64,000 bases of DNA from Eubacterium sp. (GTDB lineage: Bacteria > Bacillota > Clostridia > Lachnospirales > Lachnospiraceae). Position numbers and translations under genes: made by a program. This document shows, piece after piece, positions 28,674 through 38,777 of the stretch. The notes under the pieces are model-generated. The model ran no database searches and was not told where the DNA came from. It saw only the letters and a program-made list of their open reading frames with translations. The stretch is from NCBI GenBank assembly GCA_022764165.1, contig JALERM010000181.1, positions 1 to 64,000 on the forward strand, written 5' to 3'. Numbering within the stretch: position 1 is the stretch's first letter; the number at the start of each line of letters is the position of its first letter.

Positions 28674-29066
28674 ATGGAAAGCAAATCTATGTTTCAGGCA
28701 ATTCATCATGTGGCGATTATCGCGTCTGATTATGAAAAGTCCAGGCATTTTTATGTGGACCTTCTGGGATTTGAGGTGATTCGGGAGAATTACAGAGAAA
28801 ACAGAGGCGATTATAAGCTGGATTTGAAACTGGGTGATTGTGAGTTGGAAATATTTGGAATACCCAATAGTCCGGCAAGGCCCAATTATCCGGAGGCATG
28901 CGGATTACGTCACCTGGCATTCTGTGTAGACTGCATCGAAGAAACGATAGAGAAGCTGAATGCCATGGGGATAGAGACAGAGCCGGTGCGTTGGGATGAC
29001 TATACCCATAAAAAGATGACATTTTTTAAAGATCCGGATGGATTGCCGCTGGAATTACATGAATAA
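28674..29066 (+). CDS. VOC/glyoxalase family protein
   Basis: IHHVAIIASDYEKSRHFYVDLLGFEVI...FFKDPDGLPLELHE; ATG 28674 after GGGAGG. Confidence 0.9.
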   Translation: MESKSMFQAIHHVAIIASDYEKSRHFYVDLLGFEVIRENYRENRGDYKLDLKLGDCELEIFGIPNSPARPNYPEACGLRHLAFCVDCIEETIEKLNAMGIETEPVRWDDYTHKKMTFFKDPDGLPLELHE

Positions 29067-29099
29067 GCTTTTCTGGTATGTTTTGTTTATCGTCTTCTT

Positions 29100-29416
29100 T
29101 CGAGCAATGCTCCGGTGGAAGAAGAGGAGGCATTTTCCATGGCAGGTGAATCCAATCTGGTTTTCATTATCAATGAGCTGGATAAAGCTGCTTCAGGAAA
29201 AGGAAATGGCAATCCGGCCCATGTTCTGCTGACATTGTTAGACAATCTGGGATTTACGGATAATTATATGGAATGTATGATTACTACGGTGGGGATATAT
29301 CCGATTGCGACAGCCAATGATAAAGACCAGATCAGTGCACCGCTGATGTCACGTTTTGCTGTTATAGAGATTCCGTAACGTTTGATGGTGAAATGGTAAA
29401 AGAATTTTTGCTGTAA
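29100..29416 (+). pseudogene. internal fragment of Lon-like AAA+ ATPase
   Basis: LVFIINELDKAASGKGNGNPAHVLLTLLDNLGFTDNYMECMITTVGIYPIATANDKDQISAPLMSRFAVIEIP then frame change to FDGEMVKEFLL*. Confidence 0.75.
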
Positions 29417-29561
29417 GATAACAGAGCAGCTTGAATTCTTGAATCAATATTTTCTCCATTTTTTCCAGGTGATTCCCGTGCATTCATAACAGGTGTTCTA
29501 TACAATGGGTATCAGCCAGTAATTGGAAAATCATCATAGTTTAGATACGAGGAGTGGGAAA

Positions 29562-31322
29562 ATGGAATATAAAAATATGTTAACAGGAAAACCAAGCGTA
29601 GACAGACCCTGGATGAAGTTTTATCCGGATGCTTTAATGAATATGATTTCGATTCCAAATTGTACTGTCAGGGAATATCTGATGCAGCGCTGCCCGGGAA
29701 TGGATGTGGCAGCAATCGAGTATTATGGAGAGGAAATCCAGTGGAATATGATATTCAGGGAGGCATCTCAGATTGCTAAATCTCTGAAAGCTTTAGGATT
29801 TGGAGAGGGTGATCAGATTCCTGCTTTTCTTCGGCTTGTTCCGGAATTTGTTACTTTACTGCTGGCAGCGGAAGAAATTGGAGCTTCTCTTTTGTGTCGT
29901 GACAATACATTGGAAGAAAATGTAGAAGCAGCGGCAAAATCGGGTGCTAAAGTGATTTTTGCACATGAGTTTTTGACCCAGAAAGAACTGAAAGCTTTCA
30001 GTCGAAAAGGAATTGAAAAGGTTGTTTTAATTTCTCCTTTAAATCATGGAAAACGAGAAGCTATGCCGGAACATATACAGGCATGTCTGGATACCTATTA
30101 TCCACATTATCCGGAATCCTGTGCTACAGGAATTAAGACTATGACATGGGAAGAATTTCTTGCAGAGGGTAAAGGTTATGTGGGTGATCCTGCAGCACCT
30201 GTGGATATTAACCGACCATTGTATCGTGCGTATACATCAGGTTCGACAGGTCCATCCAAGCAGGTAATTCATTCCGCTCATACGATGTTGGGAATTGTAT
30301 GTCAGATGAATTTTTATGGAAGTGCGGAAGATTTTCGCCCTAACTGGATGGTTACCTGTCTGCCCCCGTCTCTGGTGGCAGTGGTGGTTTCAATGGTTCT
30401 GCTTCCGCTGTCTTCTAACAAATTGTTGATTATGGATCCGTTCTGTTTTGAAAATGATGTGGACCTGGAACTGATGCGACATAAAGCAAATAACTGGCCG
30501 CTTATACCGATGTTTATAGAAACTGTTATGCGAAATGGACGTATGGCTCCGGATTATGATTTGACACATCTTCTTGCAGGAGGTGCAGGCTGTGAGGCTT
30601 TGAATAATAACCAGCTGAAACGAGCACAAAAATTTGTTGCTGACCATGGGTGCAAATTCCGTTTCACCACCGGTTACGGATGCAGTGAAGCGGGTTCTAA
30701 TGTTACGCTTCCTATGTCTCCTAAACCCCTTGGCAATGGAAATGTAGGTGTCCCATTGCCGCTAAGTGTAATGTCTATCTTTAAGCCGGGGACTCATGAA
30801 GAATTGTCATATTATCAGGTTGGAGAAATCTGTAAAACCGGACCAGGTAATATGCTGGGATATGATGATCCGGAATCTACAGCGAAAGTACTGCAGCTGC
30901 ATGAAGATGGTAATGTATGGCTGCATCTTGGTGATTTGGGATATATGGATGAGGATGGTGTACTTTATACACTGACACGAGGAGAATCCCCGCGGTTTGG
31001 AGGCGGAGATTTGTGTATTCAGCCAATGGAAAATCGTGTAGCCGATGCGGAAATTGATGGAATTGATGATGAATTCTTTGTTAATGTTCCGGATCCGGAA
31101 CATCCCGGATATTTTGTACCATATCTGTATGTGGTTCTGAAAAACGGTTATACGGTGGATGATATTCGCGAGCAGGTAGATGCCTGCCTGGAAGAATATA
31201 TGCGTCCGGTTGATATTATTACCGTTAGTGAACGTCCTTTCTGGCACTTTAAAACTAATCGTATCGGTCTGATGCAGGAATTGCTGAAAGAAATAGAAAG
31301 TAAAAAAAGAAGAGTCGTATAA
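29562..31322 (+). CDS. AMP-dependent synthetase/ligase (ANL superfamily)
   Basis: YTSGSTGPSKQ, TGYGCSEAGSN, LHLGDLGYMDEDG motifs. Confidence 0.88.
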   Translation: MEYKNMLTGKPSVDRPWMKFYPDALMNMISIPNCTVREYLMQRCPGMDVAAIEYYGEEIQWNMIFREASQIAKSLKALGFGEGDQIPAFLRLVPEFVTLLLAAEEIGASLLCRDNTLEENVEAAAKSGAKVIFAHEFLTQKELKAFSRKGIEKVVLISPLNHGKREAMPEHIQACLDTYYPHYPESCATGIKTMTWEEFLAEGKGYVGDPAAPVDINRPLYRAYTSGSTGPSKQVIHSAHTMLGIVCQMNFYGSAEDFRPNWMVTCLPPSLVAVVVSMVLLPLSSNKLLIMDPFCFENDVDLELMRHKANNWPLIPMFIETVMRNGRMAPDYDLTHLLAGGAGCEALNNNQLKRAQKFVADHGCKFRFTTGYGCSEAGSNVTLPMSPKPLGNGNVGVPLPLSVMSIFKPGTHEELSYYQVGEICKTGPGNMLGYDDPESTAKVLQLHEDGNVWLHLGDLGYMDEDGVLYTLTRGESPRFGGGDLCIQPMENRVADAEIDGIDDEFFVNVPDPEHPGYFVPYLYVVLKNGYTVDDIREQVDACLEEYMRPVDIITVSERPFWHFKTNRIGLMQELLKEIESKKRRVV

Positions 31323-31369
31323 AAAGAGAAGCATATCTGTAAGAAATTGGCAGATATGCTTCTCTTTTT
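31321..31369. terminator. bidirectional terminator between convergent genes
   Basis: AAAAAGAGAAGCATATCTG ... CAGATATGCTTCTCTTTTT, 19 bp perfect stem. Confidence 0.9.
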
Positions 31370-31379
31370 AAGTAAGCCC

Positions 31380-32885
31380 TCAGGATACAGGGGAGAGAGA
31401 AGAAATTCCCTGTATGATATGCTGTATATATCCGGTAATAAAGTTCATATCAGAAATTACAATATTGTCGTTTCTTTTCCATACTTCTTCAAAAAATTTC
31501 ATGAAGATTGTCTGGATATTTCTATGATTTAGTACCATGATTTTATTTCTCTCTCCATCATTGCCGAGACGCAGATAGGAAAGAGTATCACTGAGCAGGA
31601 CACATTCTGTAGAGTGATAATGAAAATCAGCAATTAGTTTATCGTAGAGCAGACGAATCTGCAGATTTTCATTCCGATTAAAAATTCCCAGCAGATATTT
31701 CATATAATGAACTCTTTGTTCTGGTGTCAGAGTGACTTTATGGTTGTAAAAATCAAGCTCTCCGGATATGGCAAAATCAGAGAATGCATTTTCGTAGAAT
31801 ATTAGACGTACAGGAGCCTGTTCCAGAAGGTTCTTTGTAGATTCGTGAATCCGGAAGGTTTCCTCAAAACTGATGACTTCATCCTGAATCTGATGTAATT
31901 CCCAGTAAAGTTCTGTAAACAGGTCATCCGGCAGAAAAATTTCAGTCATATGTCCCATAATCCAACAGGGATTAGGAACCAGCAGGGAACGAATATATCC
32001 ATTATTTAATAAAAGTTCTTTCATTGTGCATGCAGCAAACAGCATATTCTCTCTGCTGCACAGATCTTTTATGTGGTAATAAATAGTGCTGCATGCAGAT
32101 TTTTCTTCGGTAGTGACAACTGCCATACATCTGTCATCATCAACTAACATACCGGAGATAGCAAAGTCTTCTTTTACGGCAAAGATGACACGACCATGAC
32201 TGTGGAGCGAGCCATAAAGTGAAAAATCGATATGACGCATCTTGTCCAGCATATTTATCAGAAAAATGGTGTCGTAGATAGTATCCCATTGTTCTGTATC
32301 TACGTGGATTACCAGTGAAAAATGAACATTGGGATAAATAACAATGCTGTTGGATGGTGTGGCATCCAGAGTGATAATCTGGAGTCTGTATTCATGTTTC
32401 ATGGACATAAGATCCATAGAAGCCATAATATCCAGAGAATTCACACGCCGCAGTACAGGATGCTGCATCTTGGAAATATACTTTTCCATCGGCAGATCTG
32501 CAAAAAAACAGATACGTTCACCAGAACCGGAGCCAGAATCTGTCTGTTGCTCTCTTTCATAATGATATTCTGTTGTGAGATTATCATAGACTGCCATTTC
32601 AAGTTCCGTGGCATCACTGACCTGATAATATTCCAGAAGTCTGTAAAGTCCTTCCTGAGTAGAAGAATGTGAAATACAGTGACTGATACCGGATAAAACT
32701 TTTTTTTCAGTTTTTTCTGATGGAATCAGTTTCCCATTGACCCATTTGCTGATGTAAGATACATCATATTGAAGTTCCTGGGCGAGAACATAATTTTTTA
32801 TCTGTGCAGTATTTATCAAAAATTCCAATAGACGGCTGAATCTGTTTTTCTCTTCCAAAGTGGTTCTCCTTATTTGCTGGTACAT
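31380..32885 (-). CDS. large HTH-containing protein with uncharacterised C-terminal region
   Basis: 501 aa; N-terminal YVLAQELQYDVSYISKWVNGKLIPSEKTEKKVLSGI. Confidence 0.7.
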   Translation of the reverse strand: MYQQIRRTTLEEKNRFSRLLEFLINTAQIKNYVLAQELQYDVSYISKWVNGKLIPSEKTEKKVLSGISHCISHSSTQEGLYRLLEYYQVSDATELEMAVYDNLTTEYHYEREQQTDSGSGSGERICFFADLPMEKYISKMQHPVLRRVNSLDIMASMDLMSMKHEYRLQIITLDATPSNSIVIYPNVHFSLVIHVDTEQWDTIYDTIFLINMLDKMRHIDFSLYGSLHSHGRVIFAVKEDFAISGMLVDDDRCMAVVTTEEKSACSTIYYHIKDLCSRENMLFAACTMKELLLNNGYIRSLLVPNPCWIMGHMTEIFLPDDLFTELYWELHQIQDEVISFEETFRIHESTKNLLEQAPVRLIFYENAFSDFAISGELDFYNHKVTLTPEQRVHYMKYLLGIFNRNENLQIRLLYDKLIADFHYHSTECVLLSDTLSYLRLGNDGERNKIMVLNHRNIQTIFMKFFEEVWKRNDNIVISDMNFITGYIQHIIQGISSLSPVS

Positions 32886-33029
32886 TCAGGATTTTGATTA
32901 ATTATAGCATTGGTAAAAAAATATGTAAACTTGTTCTTTGATCACAACTGAGGTCATGCACAAGAAATGGCTACTGTTTACTTCTTGAACAGTAACCAGA
33001 AAGGTACTCCAGTTCAGAAAAATCAAGAA

Positions 33030-33587
33030 TCAGGTCTTATCTTGAAACCATGTCTCAATAGGTTCATATACAAGTGGTAATTCAGTCAGAGGTTTTTCCA
33101 GAGAAATTACCAGTTGTTTAACTGCATAAGGAATCTCCGGAGAAAACTTAAGATACCAGTCAACAGTTTCAAGAATATACTTGCGTTTGAAATCCTCGCC
33201 GGCTACGAAAGCACTGCGGAGGTTATGAAGCCTGTCGGCGGCCTTAACTGCCCGGGCAATCGGGTTTGAAAGAATACCCTGTACATATTCGGACATTATG
33301 TAGCCTGGTTGTTTGGTCAACAGACGGACTGCTTCCAGAACTTCTGGTCCGCCTAGTTGTCTGATTTCCTCTTCGGAAGCATCTGTATCTTACAGAAGAT
33401 CATGAAAAAGAGCGGTAATCTGATAGTCAGTCCCATACCCCTTATCTTTTACGATTTGTGCCACGGCTATAGGATGAGAAATATAGGGCTCTCCTCCTAT
33501 TCGTGTCTGTCCTTTGTGTTTGGCTGTCGCAAATTTCTCAGCGGCAGCTATACGTTCCTGATTAGATTTAATCATAGATGACCTCAT
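33030..33587 (-). pseudogene. HD-domain (SpoT/RelA hydrolase-like) protein with in-frame stop
   Basis: Two in-frame minus-strand ORFs read ...YQITALFHDLL*DTDASEEEIRQLGG...; expected HDLLEDT motif. Confidence 0.82.
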
Positions 33588-33844
33588 TTGTTTTTGGCAG
33601 TGTTTTCAAAAAATATTATACCGTTTGTTTTTTATAGTTTCAACTCAAAATCTCTTTTGACACAGACTTTGAAGTGACTGGGGGAAGCCCCATTTGTTAT
33701 GTAAAATTTCTGAAAAAAGTATTGCATTATATATACAACTATGTATAATGGATTTGTTCACTAATTTTTAAAAAAAAGTATAGTATTAGTAATCTTTCGG
33801 AATGTGGAAAAGATACTAAGTCATAGCAGATGGGAGGTGTAATT

Positions 33845-34378
33845 TTGGATATCGGTAAGAAGCTGAAAGAGCTGCGTCTTCAGAATAATCTGACGCTTGG
33901 GGATCTGGCTTCGCGAAGTGAACTTACAAAGGGATTTCTGTCTCAGGTGGAGAGAAATCTCACTGCTCCCAGTATTGCAACACTGGAAGATATTCTGGAA
34001 GCTCTCGGAACGAATCTATCGGAGTTTTTTCATGAGGAAGAAGAAAAGCAGATCGTGTTTTCCACACAGGATTTTTTTGAAGATGAACGGGAGGACTATA
34101 CGATCGAGTGGGTCATCCCTAATGCACAGAAGAATAAGATGGAACCGATTCTTCTGACACTTCACCCTCATAAAAAGAGCCAGGAGATGTGTTCGCATCA
34201 GGGAGAGGAATTTGGTTATGTTTTGAAGGGCACTGTGACGCTGGTTCGCGGAAACCAGAAGTTCAAACTAAAGGCACAGGAAACTTTCTATTTGGATGGA
34301 ACGAAGGGACATTATCTGTATAATCACGGGAGCAGTGATGCGAAAATTTTGTGGATTACTACACCCCCGATGTTCTAG
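33845..34378 (+). CDS. XRE-HTH plus cupin regulator (PuuR-like)
   Basis: N-terminal HTH LGDLASRSELTKGFLSQVERNLTAPSIATLEDIL and C-terminal cupin; adjacent to pot operon; TTG start after GGGAGG. Confidence 0.85.
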   Translation: MDIGKKLKELRLQNNLTLGDLASRSELTKGFLSQVERNLTAPSIATLEDILEALGTNLSEFFHEEEEKQIVFSTQDFFEDEREDYTIEWVIPNAQKNKMEPILLTLHPHKKSQEMCSHQGEEFGYVLKGTVTLVRGNQKFKLKAQETFYLDGTKGHYLYNHGSSDAKILWITTPPMF

Positions 34379-34393
34379 GAAGGAGAAGGTGAT

Positions 34394-35971
34394 ATGGATA
34401 AAAAGAAACTGATTGAGTTTCGGAATATTGTCAAGAACTTTGATGGACAGATTGTTCTGAAAGGTGTGAATCTGGATATTTACGAGAATGAATTTGTTAC
34501 ACTGTTGGGACCCAGTGGATGTGGAAAAACGACACTCCTGCGTATTCTTGGAGGATTTCTGGATGCAGATGAAGGAAAGGTGATTTTCGATGGAGAAGAA
34601 ATCAGTCAGAAGCCTCCTTATGAGAGGGAATTGAATACGGTCTTCCAGAAGTATGCATTATTTCCTCATCTGAGTGTTTATGAAAATATTGCATTTGGCC
34701 TGAAGATTAAAAAGATGAGTAAGGATATCATCGAGCAGAAGGTCATGAAAATGCTGAAGCTGATCGGACTTGAGGGATATGAAAATAAAAATACCACATT
34801 GTTGTCAGGAGGACAGCAGCAGCGTGTGGCGATTGCCAGAGCTCTGGTTAATGAACCGAAGGTGCTGCTTCTGGATGAGCCGCTGGCGGCATTGGATCTG
34901 AAGCTGCGAAAGGAAATGCAGTATGAGCTGAAGCGGATTCAGCAGGAGGTAGGTATTACTTTCATTTTTGTAACTCATGATCAGGAAGAGGCACTGACTA
35001 TGTCAGATAAGATTGTGGTTATGAAAAATGGTGAGATTCAGCAGATCGGTACCCCGCAGGAGGTTTACAATGAACCTACGAACCGGTATGTGGCAAACTT
35101 TATCGGCGAGAGTAATATTTTACCGGGTGTGATGCTTGAGGACTATAAAGTACGTTTTGATGATATTACCTTTGACTGCGTGGATTATGGATTTAAGGAA
35201 AATGAACCGGTAGATGTGGTGATTCGTCCGGAAGATATTGACATCGTGGATGTGAAGGACGGCAAAATGACCGGTGAGGTTCTCAGCGTATTGTTTAAGG
35301 GCGTCCATTATGAAATTATGGTGGAGACTGTTCCCGGTACCAGTGTGACGGTCAATATGCGAGTGATTAAGAATCATGATGTGACAAGTGAGGACGGCAA
35401 AGAAAAGATCAGTGCCAATAATTTCTATGTGGATCTGGAGGATGTGAAAGCTCTGGATGCCAGAGAGATCATTGCCCGTTCCAATGCACAGGCATGGAAT
35501 CCGGAAACAGATGATTATATCTCCATTGCAAAAGTGGAATACGACCTGAAAGAAGAAGAGGGTCAATATCCGGTTACGTTTGCCACCGGTAATGGAACCA
35601 GTATTGAACGTATGATTTTTGTTGTCAATCAGCCATTTGTTAAGAATGAGAAGGCTAACGAAGCAGTTATGGCGTTCAATTTCCTGAAGACAGTAGATGA
35701 GATTCAGGAGTCTCAGGCGCTGGATACCGATATCAAGACATGGGCTAACGCACAGGGATGGAAGCTGAGTGATGAAGATCAGAGTGTGGATATCAGTGTA
35801 GATTATGATTTTGATCCGGAACAGGTGACAGAGGGTGTATACAAGATTACGTTCTCTACCACAGGGCGGGAGTTTAAGATACACACCACAGATTATTCGG
35901 AAGTAGGTCAGGAGGTCGGTCTGACATTCTTCCCGGAAGATATTCATGTGATGTCAAGGATGGCGTTCTGA
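34394..35971 (+). CDS. potA: spermidine/putrescine ABC transporter ATPase with enlarged C-terminal domain
   Basis: Walker [37 protein letters not shown]-terminal insertion of ~175 aa. Confidence 0.9.
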   Translation: MDKKKLIEFRNIVKNFDGQIVLKGVNLDIYENEFVTLLGPSGCGKTTLLRILGGFLDADEGKVIFDGEEISQKPPYERELNTVFQKYALFPHLSVYENIAFGLKIKKMSKDIIEQKVMKMLKLIGLEGYENKNTTLLSGGQQQRVAIARALVNEPKVLLLDEPLAALDLKLRKEMQYELKRIQQEVGITFIFVTHDQEEALTMSDKIVVMKNGEIQQIGTPQEVYNEPTNRYVANFIGESNILPGVMLEDYKVRFDDITFDCVDYGFKENEPVDVVIRPEDIDIVDVKDGKMTGEVLSVLFKGVHYEIMVETVPGTSVTVNMRVIKNHDVTSEDGKEKISANNFYVDLEDVKALDAREIIARSNAQAWNPETDDYISIAKVEYDLKEEEGQYPVTFATGNGTSIERMIFVVNQPFVKNEKANEAVMAFNFLKTVDEIQESQALDTDIKTWANAQGWKLSDEDQSVDISVDYDFDPEQVTEGVYKITFSTTGREFKIHTTDYSEVGQEVGLTFFPEDIHVMSRMAF

Positions 35972-36810
35972 TGAAGAAGTTTTCTCAGCTGGCATTTCCC
36001 TATATTATCTGGGCGGCGCTGATGCTGGTGCTTCCTATGGCTCTGATTGCTTTGTATTCTGTTACGGAACCGGGAAATACCATTATCTCCTTCACCCTTA
36101 CCCTTGATCATTATGTCAAATTTTTTACCGACCCTGACTTTTTGATCATTCTGTGGCGTTCTTTGTGGATTGCTATAAAAACAACTATTATTTGTCTGTT
36201 GCTTGGATATCCAGTGGCATTCTTTATTTCACGCAACAGCGAAAAAGTTCAGAATCTGCTTGTACTTTGTGTTACACTTCCCATGTGGATCAATATGCTT
36301 GTAAGAACTTACGCATGGATCGGACTGCTCAGTGAAGGAGGCCTGGTTCAGAGAATTCTCAGTCTGATTGGACTGGGCGGCAGTGAGCTTCTCTATACAG
36401 AAGGAGCGGTACTGTTGGGTATGGTGTATAACTTTCTGCCTTTTATGATTCTGCAAATTAATACATCCTTATGTAAAATGGATCATTCTCTGTTGGAAGC
36501 AAGTGCAGATTTGGGTGCAAATCCGGTTCAGACATTTGTCCGGGTAATTCTTCCTCTTTCGCTTCCAGGTGTTATTAATGGAATTACGCTGGTATTTCTT
36601 CCGGCTGTCAGTTCCTTCTTCATCCCCAAACTGTTGGGTGGAGGAAAGTATTTCCTGATTGGAAATATGATTGAGAATCAGTTTATCACCGTGGGAGAAT
36701 GGAACTTCGGAAGTGCGGTTTCTATGATAATGGCTGTGATTATGATGCTCCTGATGATGGCTGTCCGTAAAGTGGAGATTCGAAATCAGGGTGGAAAGGA
36801 GGAAAAATAA
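35971..36810 (+). CDS. potB: spermidine/putrescine ABC permease
   Basis: ABC permease; LLEASADLGANPVQTFVRVILPLSLPGV EAA motif. Confidence 0.9.
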   Translation: MKKFSQLAFPYIIWAALMLVLPMALIALYSVTEPGNTIISFTLTLDHYVKFFTDPDFLIILWRSLWIAIKTTIICLLLGYPVAFFISRNSEKVQNLLVLCVTLPMWINMLVRTYAWIGLLSEGGLVQRILSLIGLGGSELLYTEGAVLLGMVYNFLPFMILQINTSLCKMDHSLLEASADLGANPVQTFVRVILPLSLPGVINGITLVFLPAVSSFFIPKLLGGGKYFLIGNMIENQFITVGEWNFGSAVSMIMAVIMMLLMMAVRKVEIRNQGGKEEK

Positions 36811-36815
36811 TCATT

Positions 36816-38708
36816 ATGAAAAAAAATAAGCATATTTTTGGAAAAATATTGATGGTTCTGATGATTATATTTTTCTACCTTCCCATTGTGTATATGGTGA
36901 TTTTCTCATTTAACGATGGAAAATCGCTGACCAGCTTTTCCGGATTTTCGCTTCGATGGTATCGGCATATGCTGGATTCTCATGATATGATGGAATCTCT
37001 GTACACCACATTTGTGGTGGCTCTGATCGCTACGGCAGTGTCCACTGTGGTGGGTACAATTTCTGCGATTGGTCTGAGCAAATCCAGAAAAATCGTGAGA
37101 GATGTGATGGAACAGATTGATAATTTGCCCATGATGAACCCGGAAATTGTTACGGCAATCGGATTTATGCTGCTGTTTATTACCTTTAAAGTAGAAAAGG
37201 GCTTTATGACTATGCTGCTGGCACATATTGCATTCTGTATTCCGTATGTGATTTTGTCTGTTATGCCCAAAATCAAATCCCTGGATCCCAATCTGGCAGA
37301 TGCGGCTATGGACCTGGGAGCTACACCCTGGCAGGCATTGACGAAGGTAATTGTGCCTCAGATCACTCCGGGAATTGTATCAGGTGCCCTGATTGCATTT
37401 ACCATGTCAGTGGATGACTTTATTATTTCTTATTTCGTAACAGGAAGCGGAGTAAAGAACCTGAGTATCATGGTTTATACTATGAGTAAACGTGTGAATC
37501 CCAGTATCAATGCGATTTCCACGCTGGTGGTTGTAATCATTACAGCAGTTCTGATCATTATCAATGTGGCACCGCTGCTTGCTGCGAAGCGAGAGAAAAA
37601 GGCCGAAATCGGAAAAAGAAGCAAATGGGTTCCGGCAGTGGCTGTATCGGTTGTTGCTGTCGGTATTATCTTGTTTATTTACATGGGCGGCGGCAGTTCT
37701 TCCCGTCCTTTTGAAGGACAGACACTTTATGTATATAACTGGGGAGAGTATACCGGTGAAAATATCATCAGTGACTTTGAAGAAGAGACCGGATGTACGG
37801 TGGTAATGGAAAACTTTGACTCCAATGAACAGATGTACATTAAAGTGGCAAATGGAGAGGCTTATGATATTCTGGTCCCCAGTGATTATATGATCCAGAG
37901 GTTGATAGAAGAAGGTTATCTGCAGAAACTGGATCATTCCAAGCTGGACTGTATGTATAAATTATGTGAAGATGTTCTTGGTCTTCCCTATGATCCGGAA
38001 AATGAATACTCTATTCCTTATTTCTGGGGAACCGCCGGTATCGTGTATGATACTACGAAGGTGGATATCGAAGATCTGGAAAGTGAAGGATATAATATTT
38101 TCCTGGATGAAAAATATAAAGGAGATATTTACCTCTATGATTCCGAACGTGACAGCTTTATGATGGCCCTGAAAGCTCTTGGTTATTCTATGAATACAGA
38201 AAATGAGGCAGAACTGCAGGAGGCTTATGAATGGCTGATTCAGTGTGTACAGACCATGGAACCGGAAATTGTAACGGATGAAATCATTGATAATATGGCA
38301 CAGGGAAGAAAAGCACTGGGGCTGATTTATTCCGGAGATGCCACATATGTCATGGATGAAAATGAAGACATGGGCTATTATCTGCCGGAGACAGGAACCA
38401 ACTTGTGGTCTGATGCTATGGTAATCCCGAAAAATGCCAAAAATCCGGAACTGGCACACGCATTTATTAACTATGTCTGTGATTATGATGGAGCTTATGA
38501 TAATTCCAGTTATGTGGGATATACTTCAGCTAATCAGGAAGTTATGGATGATCTGTCCGGAGAAGGCGGAGATTTTGAAGGAATCAATGCTTATATTCCG
38601 AGAAGCGGCAATGATATGGATGAGGTATTTGTCTATAACGAATCCACCAGAAAAATGATCAGTAACCTGTGGAGTAAAGTAAAAGTAGCGGCAAGCAATG
38701 CCAGCTAA
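36816..38708 (+). CDS. PotC permease-PotD substrate-binding protein fusion
   Basis: N-terminal permease (AAMDLGATPWQALTKVIVPQITPGI), then TM and LYVYNWGEYTGENIISDFEEETG (PotD-like). Confidence 0.9.
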   Translation: MKKNKHIFGKILMVLMIIFFYLPIVYMVIFSFNDGKSLTSFSGFSLRWYRHMLDSHDMMESLYTTFVVALIATAVSTVVGTISAIGLSKSRKIVRDVMEQIDNLPMMNPEIVTAIGFMLLFITFKVEKGFMTMLLAHIAFCIPYVILSVMPKIKSLDPNLADAAMDLGATPWQALTKVIVPQITPGIVSGALIAFTMSVDDFIISYFVTGSGVKNLSIMVYTMSKRVNPSINAISTLVVVIITAVLIIINVAPLLAAKREKKAEIGKRSKWVPAVAVSVVAVGIILFIYMGGGSSSRPFEGQTLYVYNWGEYTGENIISDFEEETGCTVVMENFDSNEQMYIKVANGEAYDILVPSDYMIQRLIEEGYLQKLDHSKLDCMYKLCEDVLGLPYDPENEYSIPYFWGTAGIVYDTTKVDIEDLESEGYNIFLDEKYKGDIYLYDSERDSFMMALKALGYSMNTENEAELQEAYEWLIQCVQTMEPEIVTDEIIDNMAQGRKALGLIYSGDATYVMDENEDMGYYLPETGTNLWSDAMVIPKNAKNPELAHAFINYVCDYDGAYDNSSYVGYTSANQEVMDDLSGEGGDFEGINAYIPRSGNDMDEVFVYNESTRKMISNLWSKVKVAASNAS

Positions 38709-38710
38709 AA

Positions 38711-38773
38711 GTGACTAGGGGGTGGCCAGGGGGTGACTACGAACCCGTCCCCTAGCCACCCCCTGGCCACCCT
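38711..38773. repeat. GC-rich palindromic repeat (GGGTGGCCAGGGGGTG hairpin)
   Basis: 16 bp perfect stem 38720-38735/38757-38772; internal GAACCCGTCCCCTAG related to the repeat at 63946-64000. Confidence 0.85.
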
Positions 38774-38777
38774 GTTA

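Noticed and set aside
34394-35971. PotA as a fusion of two genes by frameshift/misassembly
   Set aside because: The reading frame is continuous and the C-terminus returns to normal TOBE sequence, indicating an insertion rather than a gene fusion error.
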